Positions 36,365 to 45,307 of a stretch of DNA of 64,000 bases are shown in pieces. Under the pieces are notes generated by a model. The model was not told where the DNA came from and did no database searches. It saw only the letters and a program-made list of their open reading frames with translations. Location of the stretch: positions 50,432 to 114,431 of the forward strand of contig DCJK01000042.1 of assembly GCA_002320005.1 (NCBI GenBank), read 5' to 3'. Position 1 is the stretch's first letter. Every line of letters begins with the position of its first letter. Source of the stretch: Firmicutes bacterium UBA1702. Its GTDB lineage: Bacteria > Bacillota > Clostridia > Peptostreptococcales > Anaerovoracaceae. The translations under genes and the position numbers were made by a program.

Positions 36365-39300
36365 CTAAGCCGTTGGATTAGCCGGTTTTGGAAGTCTGTC
36401 AGCAATCACCTGCATCAGGCTGTCTGTGCAAGGTAACTCGTCGAAGGCAGGACCGTCAGCAACAGCTATCAGTGCTGCGTCTTCTGCAGGAGCCAGAACT
36501 CCTCCGAGAACTTCGCCTACCTGAGCATATCTGTATGCAAGAACTTCATCTGACATTTCATCGGAAATATCGTCTGTGCCTTCCCAACCGAAGTCTGCTT
36601 CGAAGATATTAGCAATTTCTGCTGCAACTTCCCAGTTGCTGAAGAGAATATCCTCATCAATTGCTGCCTCTACAAGCTGAATTCTTCTTTCGGTATTGGT
36701 GTATGTACCATCGATTGAAGCAAATCCGGTTCCAGGGATTACCACATCAGCCTTAGCTGCCAGCTCAGTCATGTGAGTATCACATACTGCAAGGAATTCA
36801 AGCGCGTCAGTGTCTACTTCTGCATTTTCACCGAATACTACCAGAGCTTTTACGCCTTCAAGAGCTTCCTTACCTGCAGTGATTCCCATATCAACAAGTC
36901 CCTGTGAATTGTTCTTTGCCTTAACCTGAAGCACGCCGTCACGAGGAGTTCCTATATGTCCGGATACCAGAGCGATATCAGCAATAAGAGTTGCAGCATC
37001 AACTGTAAGGTTGTTCTGCTGATATACAATCATTGCTTTCTTGGCTCCCATGTATGCATCCGCAATTGATTTTGCTTCTTCGCTTACCTTTACATCTGCC
37101 AGTGAGGCTGCAAATTCATCATAACCGTTAACCTTCTTTGCTTTTCCGCTTTCAAGTACGGCTTTGGCGATTTCCTTAAGGAATCCGAGGCTGTTTTCTC
37201 CGTTACATACATCGATGACCCTTGCGCCTGCTTCCTGAGCCTGTCTCATCTTAAGTGAAATAACTCTGGAATCTTCATCCTTGAATCCGACTTTAAGGAT
37301 TACATTGGTTGAAAGCAGCTCATCAATAGTATTTGGAGAAGCATCAAATCCAAGAACTTTTGCAAGTCCGTTGGCTCTGTTGTTCATGCAGAGAACCTTA
37401 GCTCCCATTACTTCTGCCATCTTCTTCATTGCATATGCTTCCTCATTGGTATATCTGTCGGAGATAGCAACAGCTATGGCATCTTTTCCGTATTTTGCTC
37501 CTATGGTCTGACATCTCTTTGCAATGAGAACCAGAGCTTCATGGTAATCAGATTCTCTGAATCTTCCGTCTTCCTTAACAAACGGATCTTCCAGTTTGTC
37601 TTCCAGTACGGAACAGTCAAATCCCCATTTACCCTTTCCGCAGATAAGGCCTTTGTTTACTGCGCCTTCCTTGTCAGGGTTTGCCTTTATAAGCATGTCA
37701 CCGTAGGATTCAAGCTTAAGGCTGCATCCTACCGAGCAGTATGAGCAGGTGGTATCGGTTTCTTCTGTAGGCAGCGGAGTTTCCTTAACCATAGTGGTTC
37801 TTTCCTGCAGAGCACCTGTAGGACATACGCTTACACACTGACCGCAGGAAATACATCCAGACTGGGCAAGAGGTTTTTCCATATTTGGTTTTACAACAGT
37901 GTCAAATCCTCTGTGCACAAGGCCAAGAGCTCCTACACCTACAACCTCATCGCAGACTCTTACGCACAGTCCGCAGAGGATACATTTATTAGGGTCTCTT
38001 ACAATGAACGGATGATCATCTTCGAATTCGATGGTATTTTTGTCTCCTGCAAATCTTTCAGGCTTAACATCATACTGGTTTGCATAATCGATTAGCTTAC
38101 ATTCGAAGTAATCATGGCATCCGCATTCAAGACATCTTGAAGCTTCTGCAACAGCCTGCTCTTCGGTAAATCCGCAAGGAATAACTTCGCTGAAATTACC
38201 CTTTCTTTCATCAGCTGAAAGCTGAGGAATTTCAGGTCTGCACATTCTTTCTCTGTCTTCGAAAGTTTTTTCCGTAATGTCATCTCTTTCAACGACATAC
38301 GGTTTTTCATATTTGATAGTTTCGCCGTAGAGATAAGCATCGATTACGTCTGAAGCCTTCTTGGCATCTGCAATGGCTTCTACAGCGATGGAAATCTTAT
38401 CATTACCGCAGTCACCACCGGCAAATACTCCCGGGATGCTGGTCATGAAAGTGTCAGGGTCATATGCTATTGCGTTCTTTCTTGTCTTGTCACAGTCAAA
38501 GATTGAAGCATCAACAGCCTGACCGATTGCAAGAATCATAGTATCGATAGCAAGAGTTTCTGTCTTTCCCTCTACAGGAACAGGTTTTCTTCTTCCGGAG
38601 GCATCCGGTTCGCCAAGTTCCATAACCTGAAGGACTACTTCCTTTACATGGCCGTTTTCATCCTTGACAACTTCCAGAGGGTTTGTCAGGTTCTTGAAGA
38701 TTACGCCTTCTTCTTCGGCTTCCTCTATTTCAACCATATCTGCCGGCATTTCATCTTTGGTTCTTCTGTAGATATTGTAAACTTCCTTTGCACCCAGTCT
38801 TACCGCTGTTCTGCAGGCGTCCATGGCAGTGTTTCCGCCGCCGACGATGGCAACTTTGTCGCCCAGTTTGATTTCTTCGTTTCTTACTACTTTTCTCAGG
38901 AAGTCAATACCGCCGATAACGCCCTCTGCATCTTCTCCCTTGCATCCTACGCCTGTGGACACCCATGCGCCGATTCCAAGGAGAACTGCATCATAATCGC
39001 TTCTGATGGTTTCAAAAGGAATGTCAACTCCTACTTTTGTGTTTGTAACGATTTCAACACCCATTCTTTCAATGGTGAAGATTTCTTCGTCCAGTACAGC
39101 TTTAGGAAGTCTGTATTCAGGAATTCCGTAACGAAGCATACCACCTGCTTTAGGCATTGCTTCGAAAATGGTTACGTCGTGTCCCATCTGTCTCAGGAAG
39201 TAAGCTGCAGATAATCCCATAGGACCACCGCCGATGATGGCAACGCTCTTGCCTGTAGCTTCTTCACATTCAGGAATATATACATCGTCTGATTCAAGAT

Positions 39301-39829
39301 CGTAATCAGCTGCAAATCTCTTTAACTGCTGGATTGAAATCGGTTCATCAACAAGACCTCTTCTGCATTTTTCTTCGCAAGGATGAGGACATACTCTTCC
39401 CAGAGAAGCAGGAAGCGGAATTTTGTTCTTAACCAGTTCAAGGGCTTTTTCGTATTCACCATTGGCGATAAGACCTACATAACCCTGGCAGTCTGTCTGT
39501 GCAGGACATGCAAGCACGCAAGGAGGTCTGCAGTCACCTACGTGATTTGAAAGGAGCAGTTCAAGGTTTGTCTTTCTTGATTCAACTACTCTGTCTGTAT
39601 TGGTTCTGATAACCATTCCCGGTGCGATTTCTGTTGCACATGCTTTGCAAAGTTTAGGGTTTCCTTCAACTTCACACATACACAGACCGCAGGAACCGTA
39701 AATCTTGGTTCTTTCGTCGTAGCAGAGAGTAGGAATGAAAATATCATTTTCTCTGGCAACTTCCAGAATGGTTTGGCCGGCAACGCCTGTTACTTCTTTG
39801 CCGTTTATATTCAATCTGAATTTATTCAT
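36365..39829 (-). CDS. GltD/NfnB-NuoG fusion flavoprotein, large subunit of a Stn-like transhydrogenase
   Basis: An 1154-residue multidomain protein. Residues 1-75 are a 2Fe-2S ferredoxin (C36, C47, C50, C64). Residues about 95-165 hold Cys-rich Fe-S motifs (CPHPCEEKCRR). Residues 195-505 are a GltD/NfnB-type flavoprotein with GGGPMGLSAAY (FAD) and IVGGGNTAMDACR (NAD(P)H). Two 4Fe-4S motifs follow at 616-626 (CILCGLCVRVC) and 659-669 (CISCGQCVSVC). From 690 on is a NuoG/FdhF-like molybdopterin-type domain starting CSYCSVGC. No formate dehydrogenase catalytic Cys/Sec site is evident, so this tail is probably structural as in NuoG. With the NuoF- and NuoE-like subunits next door it matches the architecture of the Sporomusa-type Nfn (Stn) as I remember it; this needs alignment. 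Cytoplasmic; likely moves electrons between NADPH, NADH and ferredoxin. Confidence 0.75.
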   Translation of the reverse strand: MNKFRLNINGKEVTGVAGQTILEVARENDIFIPTLCYDERTKIYGSCGLCMCEVEGNPKLCKACATEIAPGMVIRTNTDRVVESRKTNLELLLSNHVGDCRPPCVLACPAQTDCQGYVGLIANGEYEKALELVKNKIPLPASLGRVCPHPCEEKCRRGLVDEPISIQQLKRFAADYDLESDDVYIPECEEATGKSVAIIGGGPMGLSAAYFLRQMGHDVTIFEAMPKAGGMLRYGIPEYRLPKAVLDEEIFTIERMGVEIVTNTKVGVDIPFETIRSDYDAVLLGIGAWVSTGVGCKGEDAEGVIGGIDFLRKVVRNEEIKLGDKVAIVGGGNTAMDACRTAVRLGAKEVYNIYRRTKDEMPADMVEIEEAEEEGVIFKNLTNPLEVVKDENGHVKEVVLQVMELGEPDASGRRKPVPVEGKTETLAIDTMILAIGQAVDASIFDCDKTRKNAIAYDPDTFMTSIPGVFAGGDCGNDKISIAVEAIADAKKASDVIDAYLYGETIKYEKPYVVERDDITEKTFEDRERMCRPEIPQLSADERKGNFSEVIPCGFTEEQAVAEASRCLECGCHDYFECKLIDYANQYDVKPERFAGDKNTIEFEDDHPFIVRDPNKCILCGLCVRVCDEVVGVGALGLVHRGFDTVVKPNMEKPLAQSGCISCGQCVSVCPTGALQERTTMVKETPLPTEETDTTCSYCSVGCSLKLESYGDMLIKANPDKEGAVNKGLICGKGKWGFDCSVLEDKLEDPFVKEDGRFRESDYHEALVLIAKRCQTIGAKYGKDAIAVAISDRYTNEEAYAMKKMAEVMGAKVLCMNNRANGLAKVLGFDASPNTIDELLSTNVILKVGFKDEDSRVISLKMRQAQEAGARVIDVCNGENSLGFLKEIAKAVLESGKAKKVNGYDEFAASLADVKVSEEAKSIADAYMGAKKAMIVYQQNNLTVDAATLIADIALVSGHIGTPRDGVLQVKAKNNSQGLVDMGITAGKEALEGVKALVVFGENAEVDTDALEFLAVCDTHMTELAAKADVVIPGTGFASIDGTYTNTERRIQLVEAAIDEDILFSNWEVAAEIANIFEADFGWEGTDDISDEMSDEVLAYRYAQVGEVLGGVLAPAEDAALIAVADGPAFDELPCTDSLMQVIADRLPKPANPTA

Positions 39830-39845
39830 TGCTGTTCCTCCTCTC

Positions 39846-41594
39846 CTATTTCTTTTCTATTGCACCAAACTTGCAGATTTCAAGACACTTGCCGCACTTG
39901 ATGCATTTTTCTTTATCGATAACGTGTTTTTCTTTAACTGTTCCGGTAATAGCTCCCACAGGACATTTCTTGGAGCATAATGTACATCCCTTACAAGCAT
40001 CTGTGATGGTGTAGCTGATAAGAGCTTTACACGAACCTGCTGTACACTTGTGGTTGTAAATATGATCTTCATACTCGTTTCTGAAGTATTTCAGGGTAGT
40101 CAGAACAGGGTTTGGTGCAGTCTGCCCGAGACCGCAGAGAGAACCGTCTTTTATCTTCATTGCCAGTTCTTCCAGCTTTTCAATATCTCCGTCCTTGCCC
40201 TCTCCTCTTGTAATTCTTTCAAGAATTTCAAGCATTCTCTTTGTGCCTATACGGCAGTAGTTACATTTACCGCAGGATTCATCTCGAGTAAAGTTCAGGA
40301 AGTATCTTGCCATATCCACCATGCAGGTATCTTCGTCCATTACGATCATACCACCGGATCCTACGATAGCACCTGTCTTGTTAATATCTTCGTATGTTAC
40401 AGGAGTATCTATAAGTTCTGCAGGAATACATCCGCCGGAAGGTCCTCCCATCTGAACAGCCTTGAACTTTCTGTCGTTCTTGATTCCGCCGCCAATGCCG
40501 AAGATAACGTCTCTCAGTGTAAGACCCATAGGTACCTCCACCAGTCCGCCCTTCTTGATCTTTCCTGCCAGAGCAAATACCTTTGTACCCTTTGACTGCT
40601 CGGTGCCCATTGCTCCGAATGCCGCTCCTCCGTTGTTTATGATCCAAGGAACATTGGCAAGGGTTTCAACATTGTTGATATCTGTAGGCTTCTGCCAGAA
40701 TCCCTTTGCAGCAGGGAAAGGAGGTTTCAGTCTCGGCATACCTCTTTCGCCTTCAAGAGAAGCGATAAGAGCAGTTTCTTCACCACATACAAAAGCACCG
40801 GCACCTGCTTTGATATAGATGTCAAAGTCAAATCCGCTTCCGAATATATTCTTGCCCAGGAAACCTTTTTCTCTTGCCTGTGCCATGGCAATCTCAAGTC
40901 TCTTGATTGCCAGAGGATATTCTGCACGGCAGTAGATAACTCCCTGGCTTGCTCCCATAGCATATCCGCCTATGATCATGCCTTCCAGCAGTGAATGAGG
41001 GTCGCCCTCCAGAACAGAACGATCCATAAATGCACCAGGGTCACCTTCATCGGCATTGCATACCAGATATTTTTCCTTTCCGGGGCTCTGCTTTGCAGCA
41101 TTCCATTTGAACCATGTAGGGAATCCTGCACCGCCTCTTCCTCTGAGTCCGGAAATCTTGATTTCTTCAATTACTTCTTCAGGCTTCATGGTTTTAAGAA
41201 CCTTTTCGATAGCCTTGTAACCGTCAACAGCTATGTATTCTTCAATATCTTCAGGGTTGATGATACCGCAGTTTCTCAAAACAACTCTCTGCTGTTTTTC
41301 AACAAACTGTTCGTCCTCTTTTGAGATGGCCTGTTCCTCAAGAACCTTGCCTCCTACAAGATGACTTTCAACTATAGCTTCTACCTTGTCCGGCTGAACC
41401 TTGACATATCTTGTCATTTCGCCGTTATCATCATAAATATCAACTATAGGTTCCAGGTAACATGTACCTACACAACCTGTGATGTCAACATCAATATTGA
41501 GGTTTTTCTCTGCAATCTGTTTTTCAAATTCTGCAGCGGTTTTTTTGGCACCTGTAGCGATACCGCAGCTGCCTTCTCCTACTACTACTCTCAT
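39846..41594 (-). CDS. NuoF/HydB-like NADH-binding subunit with C-terminal ferredoxin domain
   Basis: A 582-residue flavoprotein subunit. A thioredoxin-like N-terminal domain (1-90; C10, C41, C45) comes first. The FMN/NADH core follows with GLRGRGGAGFPTWFKWNAA near residue 150, NADEGDPGAFMDRSVLEGD, and GAGAFVCGEETALIASLEG. SLBB, then the 4Fe-4S motif ESCGKCNYCRIGTKRM, come next. Two 4Fe-4S clusters (CKGCTLCSKKCPVGAI, CIKCGKCLEICKFGAI) close the protein. This is the layout of HydB/HymB/NuoF of bifurcating hydrogenases and transhydrogenases. It lies 16 bases before the GltD-NuoG fusion and 11 bases after the NuoE-like gene. Confidence 0.88.
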   Translation of the reverse strand: MRVVVGEGSCGIATGAKKTAAEFEKQIAEKNLNIDVDITGCVGTCYLEPIVDIYDDNGEMTRYVKVQPDKVEAIVESHLVGGKVLEEQAISKEDEQFVEKQQRVVLRNCGIINPEDIEEYIAVDGYKAIEKVLKTMKPEEVIEEIKISGLRGRGGAGFPTWFKWNAAKQSPGKEKYLVCNADEGDPGAFMDRSVLEGDPHSLLEGMIIGGYAMGASQGVIYCRAEYPLAIKRLEIAMAQAREKGFLGKNIFGSGFDFDIYIKAGAGAFVCGEETALIASLEGERGMPRLKPPFPAAKGFWQKPTDINNVETLANVPWIINNGGAAFGAMGTEQSKGTKVFALAGKIKKGGLVEVPMGLTLRDVIFGIGGGIKNDRKFKAVQMGGPSGGCIPAELIDTPVTYEDINKTGAIVGSGGMIVMDEDTCMVDMARYFLNFTRDESCGKCNYCRIGTKRMLEILERITRGEGKDGDIEKLEELAMKIKDGSLCGLGQTAPNPVLTTLKYFRNEYEDHIYNHKCTAGSCKALISYTITDACKGCTLCSKKCPVGAITGTVKEKHVIDKEKCIKCGKCLEICKFGAIEKK

Positions 41595-41605
41595 GCTGTC
41601 ACCTC

Positions 41606-42124
41606 CTATGCTCTTTCTCTGATTTCGTCGAGAATCTGCTTAACTTTATCTTTTGTAAGGTTTCCGTAAGTTTCATCTCCATCTGCACTCTTAACCATCA
41701 TAACAGGCGCCAGTGAGCAACATCCCAGACAGGCCACATTGTTCAGAGTAAACAGACCATCTTCGGTTGTTTCTCCGTCCTTTATGTTCAGATGCTCGCA
41801 AACGGCTTCTTCAATCATTTCGGAACCGTTTACATGACAAGCTGTTCCCTGGCAGAGCATTACAAGATACTTGCCTATAGGCTGTAATCTGAACTGTGCG
41901 TAGAAAGTTGCCACGCCGTAAATTTTTGCAGGTTTAATGCCTGTAGCTTCGGATATGTAATTGATGGTATCTATGGAAAGATAACCGTAGATATCCTGAG
42001 CCTTCTGCAGGATAGTAATCAAGCTACCCGGCACTTTTGCATACTGGTCAAGAACCGGCTGCAGTTCTTTAAACTGCTCTCTTCTGTTCTCAGCCGCATT
42101 GCAGTTACAAACTTTTTCACTCAT
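41606..42124 (-). CDS. NuoE/HydC-like 2Fe-2S subunit
   Basis: A 172-residue thioredoxin-like ferredoxin. It has an N-terminal helical bundle and the 2Fe-2S cysteines C91, C96, C132 and C136 in LCQGTACHVNG and ACLGCC. YGVATFYAQFRLQPIGKY is family-diagnostic. The ATG at 42124 has GAGAGG at 7 bases. A longer reading to 42298 would run into the upstream gene and add a non-family segment. It is the first gene of the three-gene electron-transfer operon. Confidence 0.9.
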   Translation of the reverse strand: MSEKVCNCNAAENRREQFKELQPVLDQYAKVPGSLITILQKAQDIYGYLSIDTINYISEATGIKPAKIYGVATFYAQFRLQPIGKYLVMLCQGTACHVNGSEMIEEAVCEHLNIKDGETTEDGLFTLNNVACLGCCSLAPVMMVKSADGDETYGNLTKDKVKQILDEIRERA

Positions 42125-42175
42125 TTTAGTACCTCTCAAAAAATATATTACATTCATATATAGTACAACAAAATA

Positions 42176-42204
42176 ATTGTAGCAAATATGGACTTCAAAA
42201 TCAA
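42176..42204 (-). promoter_or_regulatory. Promoter of the NuoE/F/G-like operon
   Basis: TTGATT (42204-42199), a 17-base spacer and TACAAT (42181-42176) on the minus strand. The -35 box overlaps the stop codon of the CNNM gene. Predicted start near 42169, about 45 bases before the NuoE-like ATG. No terminator is seen between the CNNM gene and this promoter. Confidence 0.5.
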
Positions 42205-43394
42205 TAAATCTTTTTTTTATCAAGCATGTATATTTTAACTCTCTCAATACGCCTTTCTCGTATGGACATAATCTTGAATCTGTAATTTTCAAACTCAATT
42301 ATTCGACCGATGTCCTTTTCCTCCGGGATTTCTCCGAGGATATCAATAAGAAAGCCGCCTATGGTTTCACTGCTGTCTGACTGCAGGTCAATTCCGAGTT
42401 CCTCATCCAGATCATCAAGATCAACATCTCCGTCCACAAGATACGTGTCATCGTCTATTTTGTCAATGATTTCTTCTTCTTCATCATACTCATCGTCTAT
42501 ATCACCCATTACCTGTTCTATGATATCTTCCATGGTGACAATTCCACTGAATCCGCCGTACTCATCAATAAGTATGGCTATCTGTTGTTTCGATTTCTGC
42601 AATTCAAAGAAGAGTGAGTCAATGTTCTTTGTTTCCGGCACGAAATACGCTTTTCTCAGTATGGATTCTATATCGACATTTTCAAAATTGGTTTCTCTGG
42701 CTTTTATAAGGTAGTCCTTAATATGAAGGATTCCTATGATATTGTCGCTGTCTCCCTTGCATACAGGTATTCTGGAATAGCGCAGAGTCATCAGCCTATC
42801 CAGATATTCTTCCGGCGAGTCCTGAATATCGATGAGAAAAACATCTGTACGAGGTGTCATTATCTCATAAGCCAGCTTATCATCAAAGGCAAAGATGGAA
42901 TTTATCATCTTTGTGCCTTCCTCCTTAAGCACGCCGGATTCTCTTCCTACTTCAAGCATGGACATTACCTCTTCTTCGGAGAATGGCTCATCCTCAACAT
43001 GAGTTTTCTGTCTGAATATCTTTAGAAAAAGATTCGCAATGCACATAAGCAGCATCGTAACCGGGCTTAGCAGGGTGGAAAATCCATCTGTGAATTTCAT
43101 GAGTTTCTCGGCAATGGCTTCATCATGCTGAAATGCCAGCTTGTGTGGGAAATATTGTCCAAATATCATCAGCGCGGCAAAATACACTAAAGTAAGTTTC
43201 CAGTCAATAAAAGCATACCAGGCGCCGAGGATAGCAGTAAGAATCTGCATAAGCCTGTTTGCAGCCTGATATTTTTCTATGATTCTGCTGGATGCTCCCA
43301 AGGCTGTATTCAGGGCTGTGAAAAATCCGTGAACTGATACAAGTAATACAATAATAAATATTCGGACGGACATACTGTCGGGGTCACTTAACAT
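42201..43394 (-). CDS. CNNM/CBS-domain membrane protein (CorC/HlyC family)
   Basis: A 397-residue protein. The CNNM transmembrane domain (about 8-130) has its first helix in IFIIVLLVSVHGFFTALNTA. A CBS pair (about 180-310) includes MTPRTDVFLIDIQDSPEEYL and YSRIPVCKGDSDNIIGILHI. A C-terminal CorC/HlyC domain ends the protein. An acidic linker (DIDDEYDEEEEI) is a Mg-rich-type segment. Family members are linked to Mg2+/Co2+ export or homeostasis; the hemolysin name is historical. Start preceded by GAGAGG. Confidence 0.85.
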   Translation of the reverse strand: MLSDPDSMSVRIFIIVLLVSVHGFFTALNTALGASSRIIEKYQAANRLMQILTAILGAWYAFIDWKLTLVYFAALMIFGQYFPHKLAFQHDEAIAEKLMKFTDGFSTLLSPVTMLLMCIANLFLKIFRQKTHVEDEPFSEEEVMSMLEVGRESGVLKEEGTKMINSIFAFDDKLAYEIMTPRTDVFLIDIQDSPEEYLDRLMTLRYSRIPVCKGDSDNIIGILHIKDYLIKARETNFENVDIESILRKAYFVPETKNIDSLFFELQKSKQQIAILIDEYGGFSGIVTMEDIIEQVMGDIDDEYDEEEEIIDKIDDDTYLVDGDVDLDDLDEELGIDLQSDSSETIGGFLIDILGEIPEEKDIGRIIEFENYRFKIMSIRERRIERVKIYMLDKKKIY

Positions 43395-43411
43395 AGTTTT
43401 TCCTCTCTCTT

Positions 43412-44653
43412 TTAATCTTTTAGTTGTTGATTTTTTTCTTTTCTAAGCATATAGAACGGCTTTACAGGTTTATCCGTTTTTATTTTCAGAATTTGCTGTG
43501 GATGCGGAGCTGAATCAATGGGCTCACCTTCCTCATTATACATTTCGTCAAGCGTCTGAGTAAAGAAATCGCAGTCGGGACCGAAAATTTCTATTCTGTC
43601 TCCTCTGACCATCTTGTTTCGTTGCTCTACTGTGGCATAACCGGTTTTCTCGTCGTAATCCTTGACCAGTCCTGTGAATGAATAGTCCCTGGTGTACGCG
43701 CTCGTTCTGTAATTCTGATCAAGATTTGAGGGCTGATTAAAATAAAATCCGGTAGTGAACTCTCTGTGGCTTACCTTGCATACTTCTTCCATCCATTTCG
43801 GGTCAAATCTGTAGTTCTCAGAGTTACCGCAATACGCATCAATTGCTCTGCGATATGCCGACACCACAGTTGCCACATAGAATACGCTTTTCATCCTTCC
43901 TTCGATTTTAAATGAGGATATTCCGGCTTCAATAAGTTCCGGGATGTGCTCTATCAGGCACAGGTCTTTTGAATTAAGTATATAAGTGCCTCTCTCATCC
44001 TCCTCAACAGGATAGTACTGTCCCGGTCGTTGTTCTTCCACAAGAGAGTATTTCCATCTGCACGGATGAGCACACATGCCGCGGTTGGAATCTCTTTCAA
44101 TCATAAAGTTGCTCAGCAGGCATCTTCCGGAATACGAAATACACATTGCTCCATGAATAAAAGCTTCCAGCTCCATATCCTCAGGAATTTTTTCTTTTAC
44201 TTTTATGATTTCCTGCAATGTCAGTTCGCGTGCAAGAACCAGCCTTTTTACTCCTCTGTTATACCAGAAAGCTGCCGTTCTGTAATTAGTCATGTTAGCC
44301 TGAGTACTCAAATGCACCTCCGCATCGGGAATGACTTCAAATATCATGTCAATCACTCCCGGGTCGGCTGCAATGAATGCATCAAACCCCATATCTCTGA
44401 CCATGTTTAAATAGTCCATGAGAGGTTCAATATCCTCGTTGTGAGCAAAGATGTTGACGGCAAGATGACATTTTGCTCCATGGCTGTGAGCAAAATCTAT
44501 TCCTTCTTTCATTTCTTCTACAGTGAAGTTTCCGGCTCCTGCCCGCAAAGAGAAGGATTCACCCGCCATGTATACCGCATCAGCGCCATACAGCACGGCT
44601 ATCTTCAGTTTTTCCAGATCCCCTGCCGGGGCTAAAAGTTCGGGTTTTCTCAT
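43412..44653 (-). CDS. Peptidase U32 family protein, tRNA U34 hydroxylase type
   Basis: A 413-residue U32 protein. The N-terminus is RKPELLAPAGDLEKLKIAVL. The signature region GAMCISYSGRCLLSNFMIER, with NRGMCAHPCRWKYSL, carries the four cysteines of the family. In Bacillus the homologues YrrN/YrrO (TrhP1/P2) hydroxylate tRNA wobble uridine 34 to ho5U. The neighbouring methyltransferase then makes mo5U. I start at ATG 44653, overlapping the stop of that gene (TAATG); a GTG three codons earlier is less likely. Only one U32 gene is present here instead of two. Confidence 0.85.
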   Translation of the reverse strand: MRKPELLAPAGDLEKLKIAVLYGADAVYMAGESFSLRAGAGNFTVEEMKEGIDFAHSHGAKCHLAVNIFAHNEDIEPLMDYLNMVRDMGFDAFIAADPGVIDMIFEVIPDAEVHLSTQANMTNYRTAAFWYNRGVKRLVLARELTLQEIIKVKEKIPEDMELEAFIHGAMCISYSGRCLLSNFMIERDSNRGMCAHPCRWKYSLVEEQRPGQYYPVEEDERGTYILNSKDLCLIEHIPELIEAGISSFKIEGRMKSVFYVATVVSAYRRAIDAYCGNSENYRFDPKWMEEVCKVSHREFTTGFYFNQPSNLDQNYRTSAYTRDYSFTGLVKDYDEKTGYATVEQRNKMVRGDRIEIFGPDCDFFTQTLDEMYNEEGEPIDSAPHPQQILKIKTDKPVKPFYMLRKEKNQQLKD

Positions 44654-45306
44654 TATATGCACCTACTCAGCGCCAGTCCGTCCCCACACGCTATCACTGT
44701 AGTTTGAAGCTGAGGATGAGAATAGATATATTCAATGTACCGGCGCATGTTTTTTATATTGGTTTTAAATCTGCCTGACGGATCATAGCTGTCCGATGCT
44801 GTGGCAGCTTTCAGAAGAACATTGTCCGAGATAATAAGGCTTCCGCTCTTACACAGAGGGAGCGCAGCATCAAGAAATCTTTTGTAGTGGCTCTTTGCCG
44901 CATCAATAAATACCAGGTCAAAACAATCAAGACCTATTTTAAAATTTTCTCTTATTATGTCCTCGCCGTCTCCTACAAGTATCTTTATCTTTTCTGCAAA
45001 AGGAGATTTTTCAATATTATGTGCAGCTGTCTGTGCCATTTTTTCATCTTTTTCTATGGTGACGACTTCTGCACCGCACATGGCGAATACCTGAGCTGAA
45101 TATCCCACTGCAGTGCCGATTTCCAGAATTTTGCGTGGTCTGACAGTTGCCGTAATAAAATTCAGAAAACTTTCTGTCTCTCGGAGAATTATTGGCACTT
45201 TTGCAGCTTCAGCTTCATCTCTCAATTCACCCAGTTCAGATGTCATAGGTCTGTAAAAGCCGTTTATATATTCTGTAACCAATTCATTTGTGATGTTCAT
45301 CTCCAC
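44653..45306 (-). CDS. trmR: O-methyltransferase, TrmR-like (tRNA 5-hydroxyuridine methyltransferase)
   Basis: A 217-residue SAM-dependent methyltransferase of the COMT-like family. The SAM loop is KILEIGTAVGYSAQVFA, and VVTIEKDEKMAQTA follows. The metal-binding residues are in CFDLVFIDAAKSHYKRFL and LIISDNVLLKAATASDS. In Bacillus TrmR (YrrM) lies between mltG (YrrL) and U32 genes (YrrNO), exactly the order seen here. This context is the reason for the specific call. It starts one base after the mltG stop. Confidence 0.85.
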   Translation of the reverse strand: MEMNITNELVTEYINGFYRPMTSELGELRDEAEAAKVPIILRETESFLNFITATVRPRKILEIGTAVGYSAQVFAMCGAEVVTIEKDEKMAQTAAHNIEKSPFAEKIKILVGDGEDIIRENFKIGLDCFDLVFIDAAKSHYKRFLDAALPLCKSGSLIISDNVLLKAATASDSYDPSGRFKTNIKNMRRYIEYIYSHPQLQTTVIACGDGLALSRCI

Positions 45307-45307
45307 C

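Noticed and set aside
36365..42124. Formate dehydrogenase or FeFe-hydrogenase complex.
   Set aside because: No H-cluster motifs and no formate dehydrogenase catalytic Cys/Sec were found; the GltD-type FAD/NADPH domain points to transhydrogenase.
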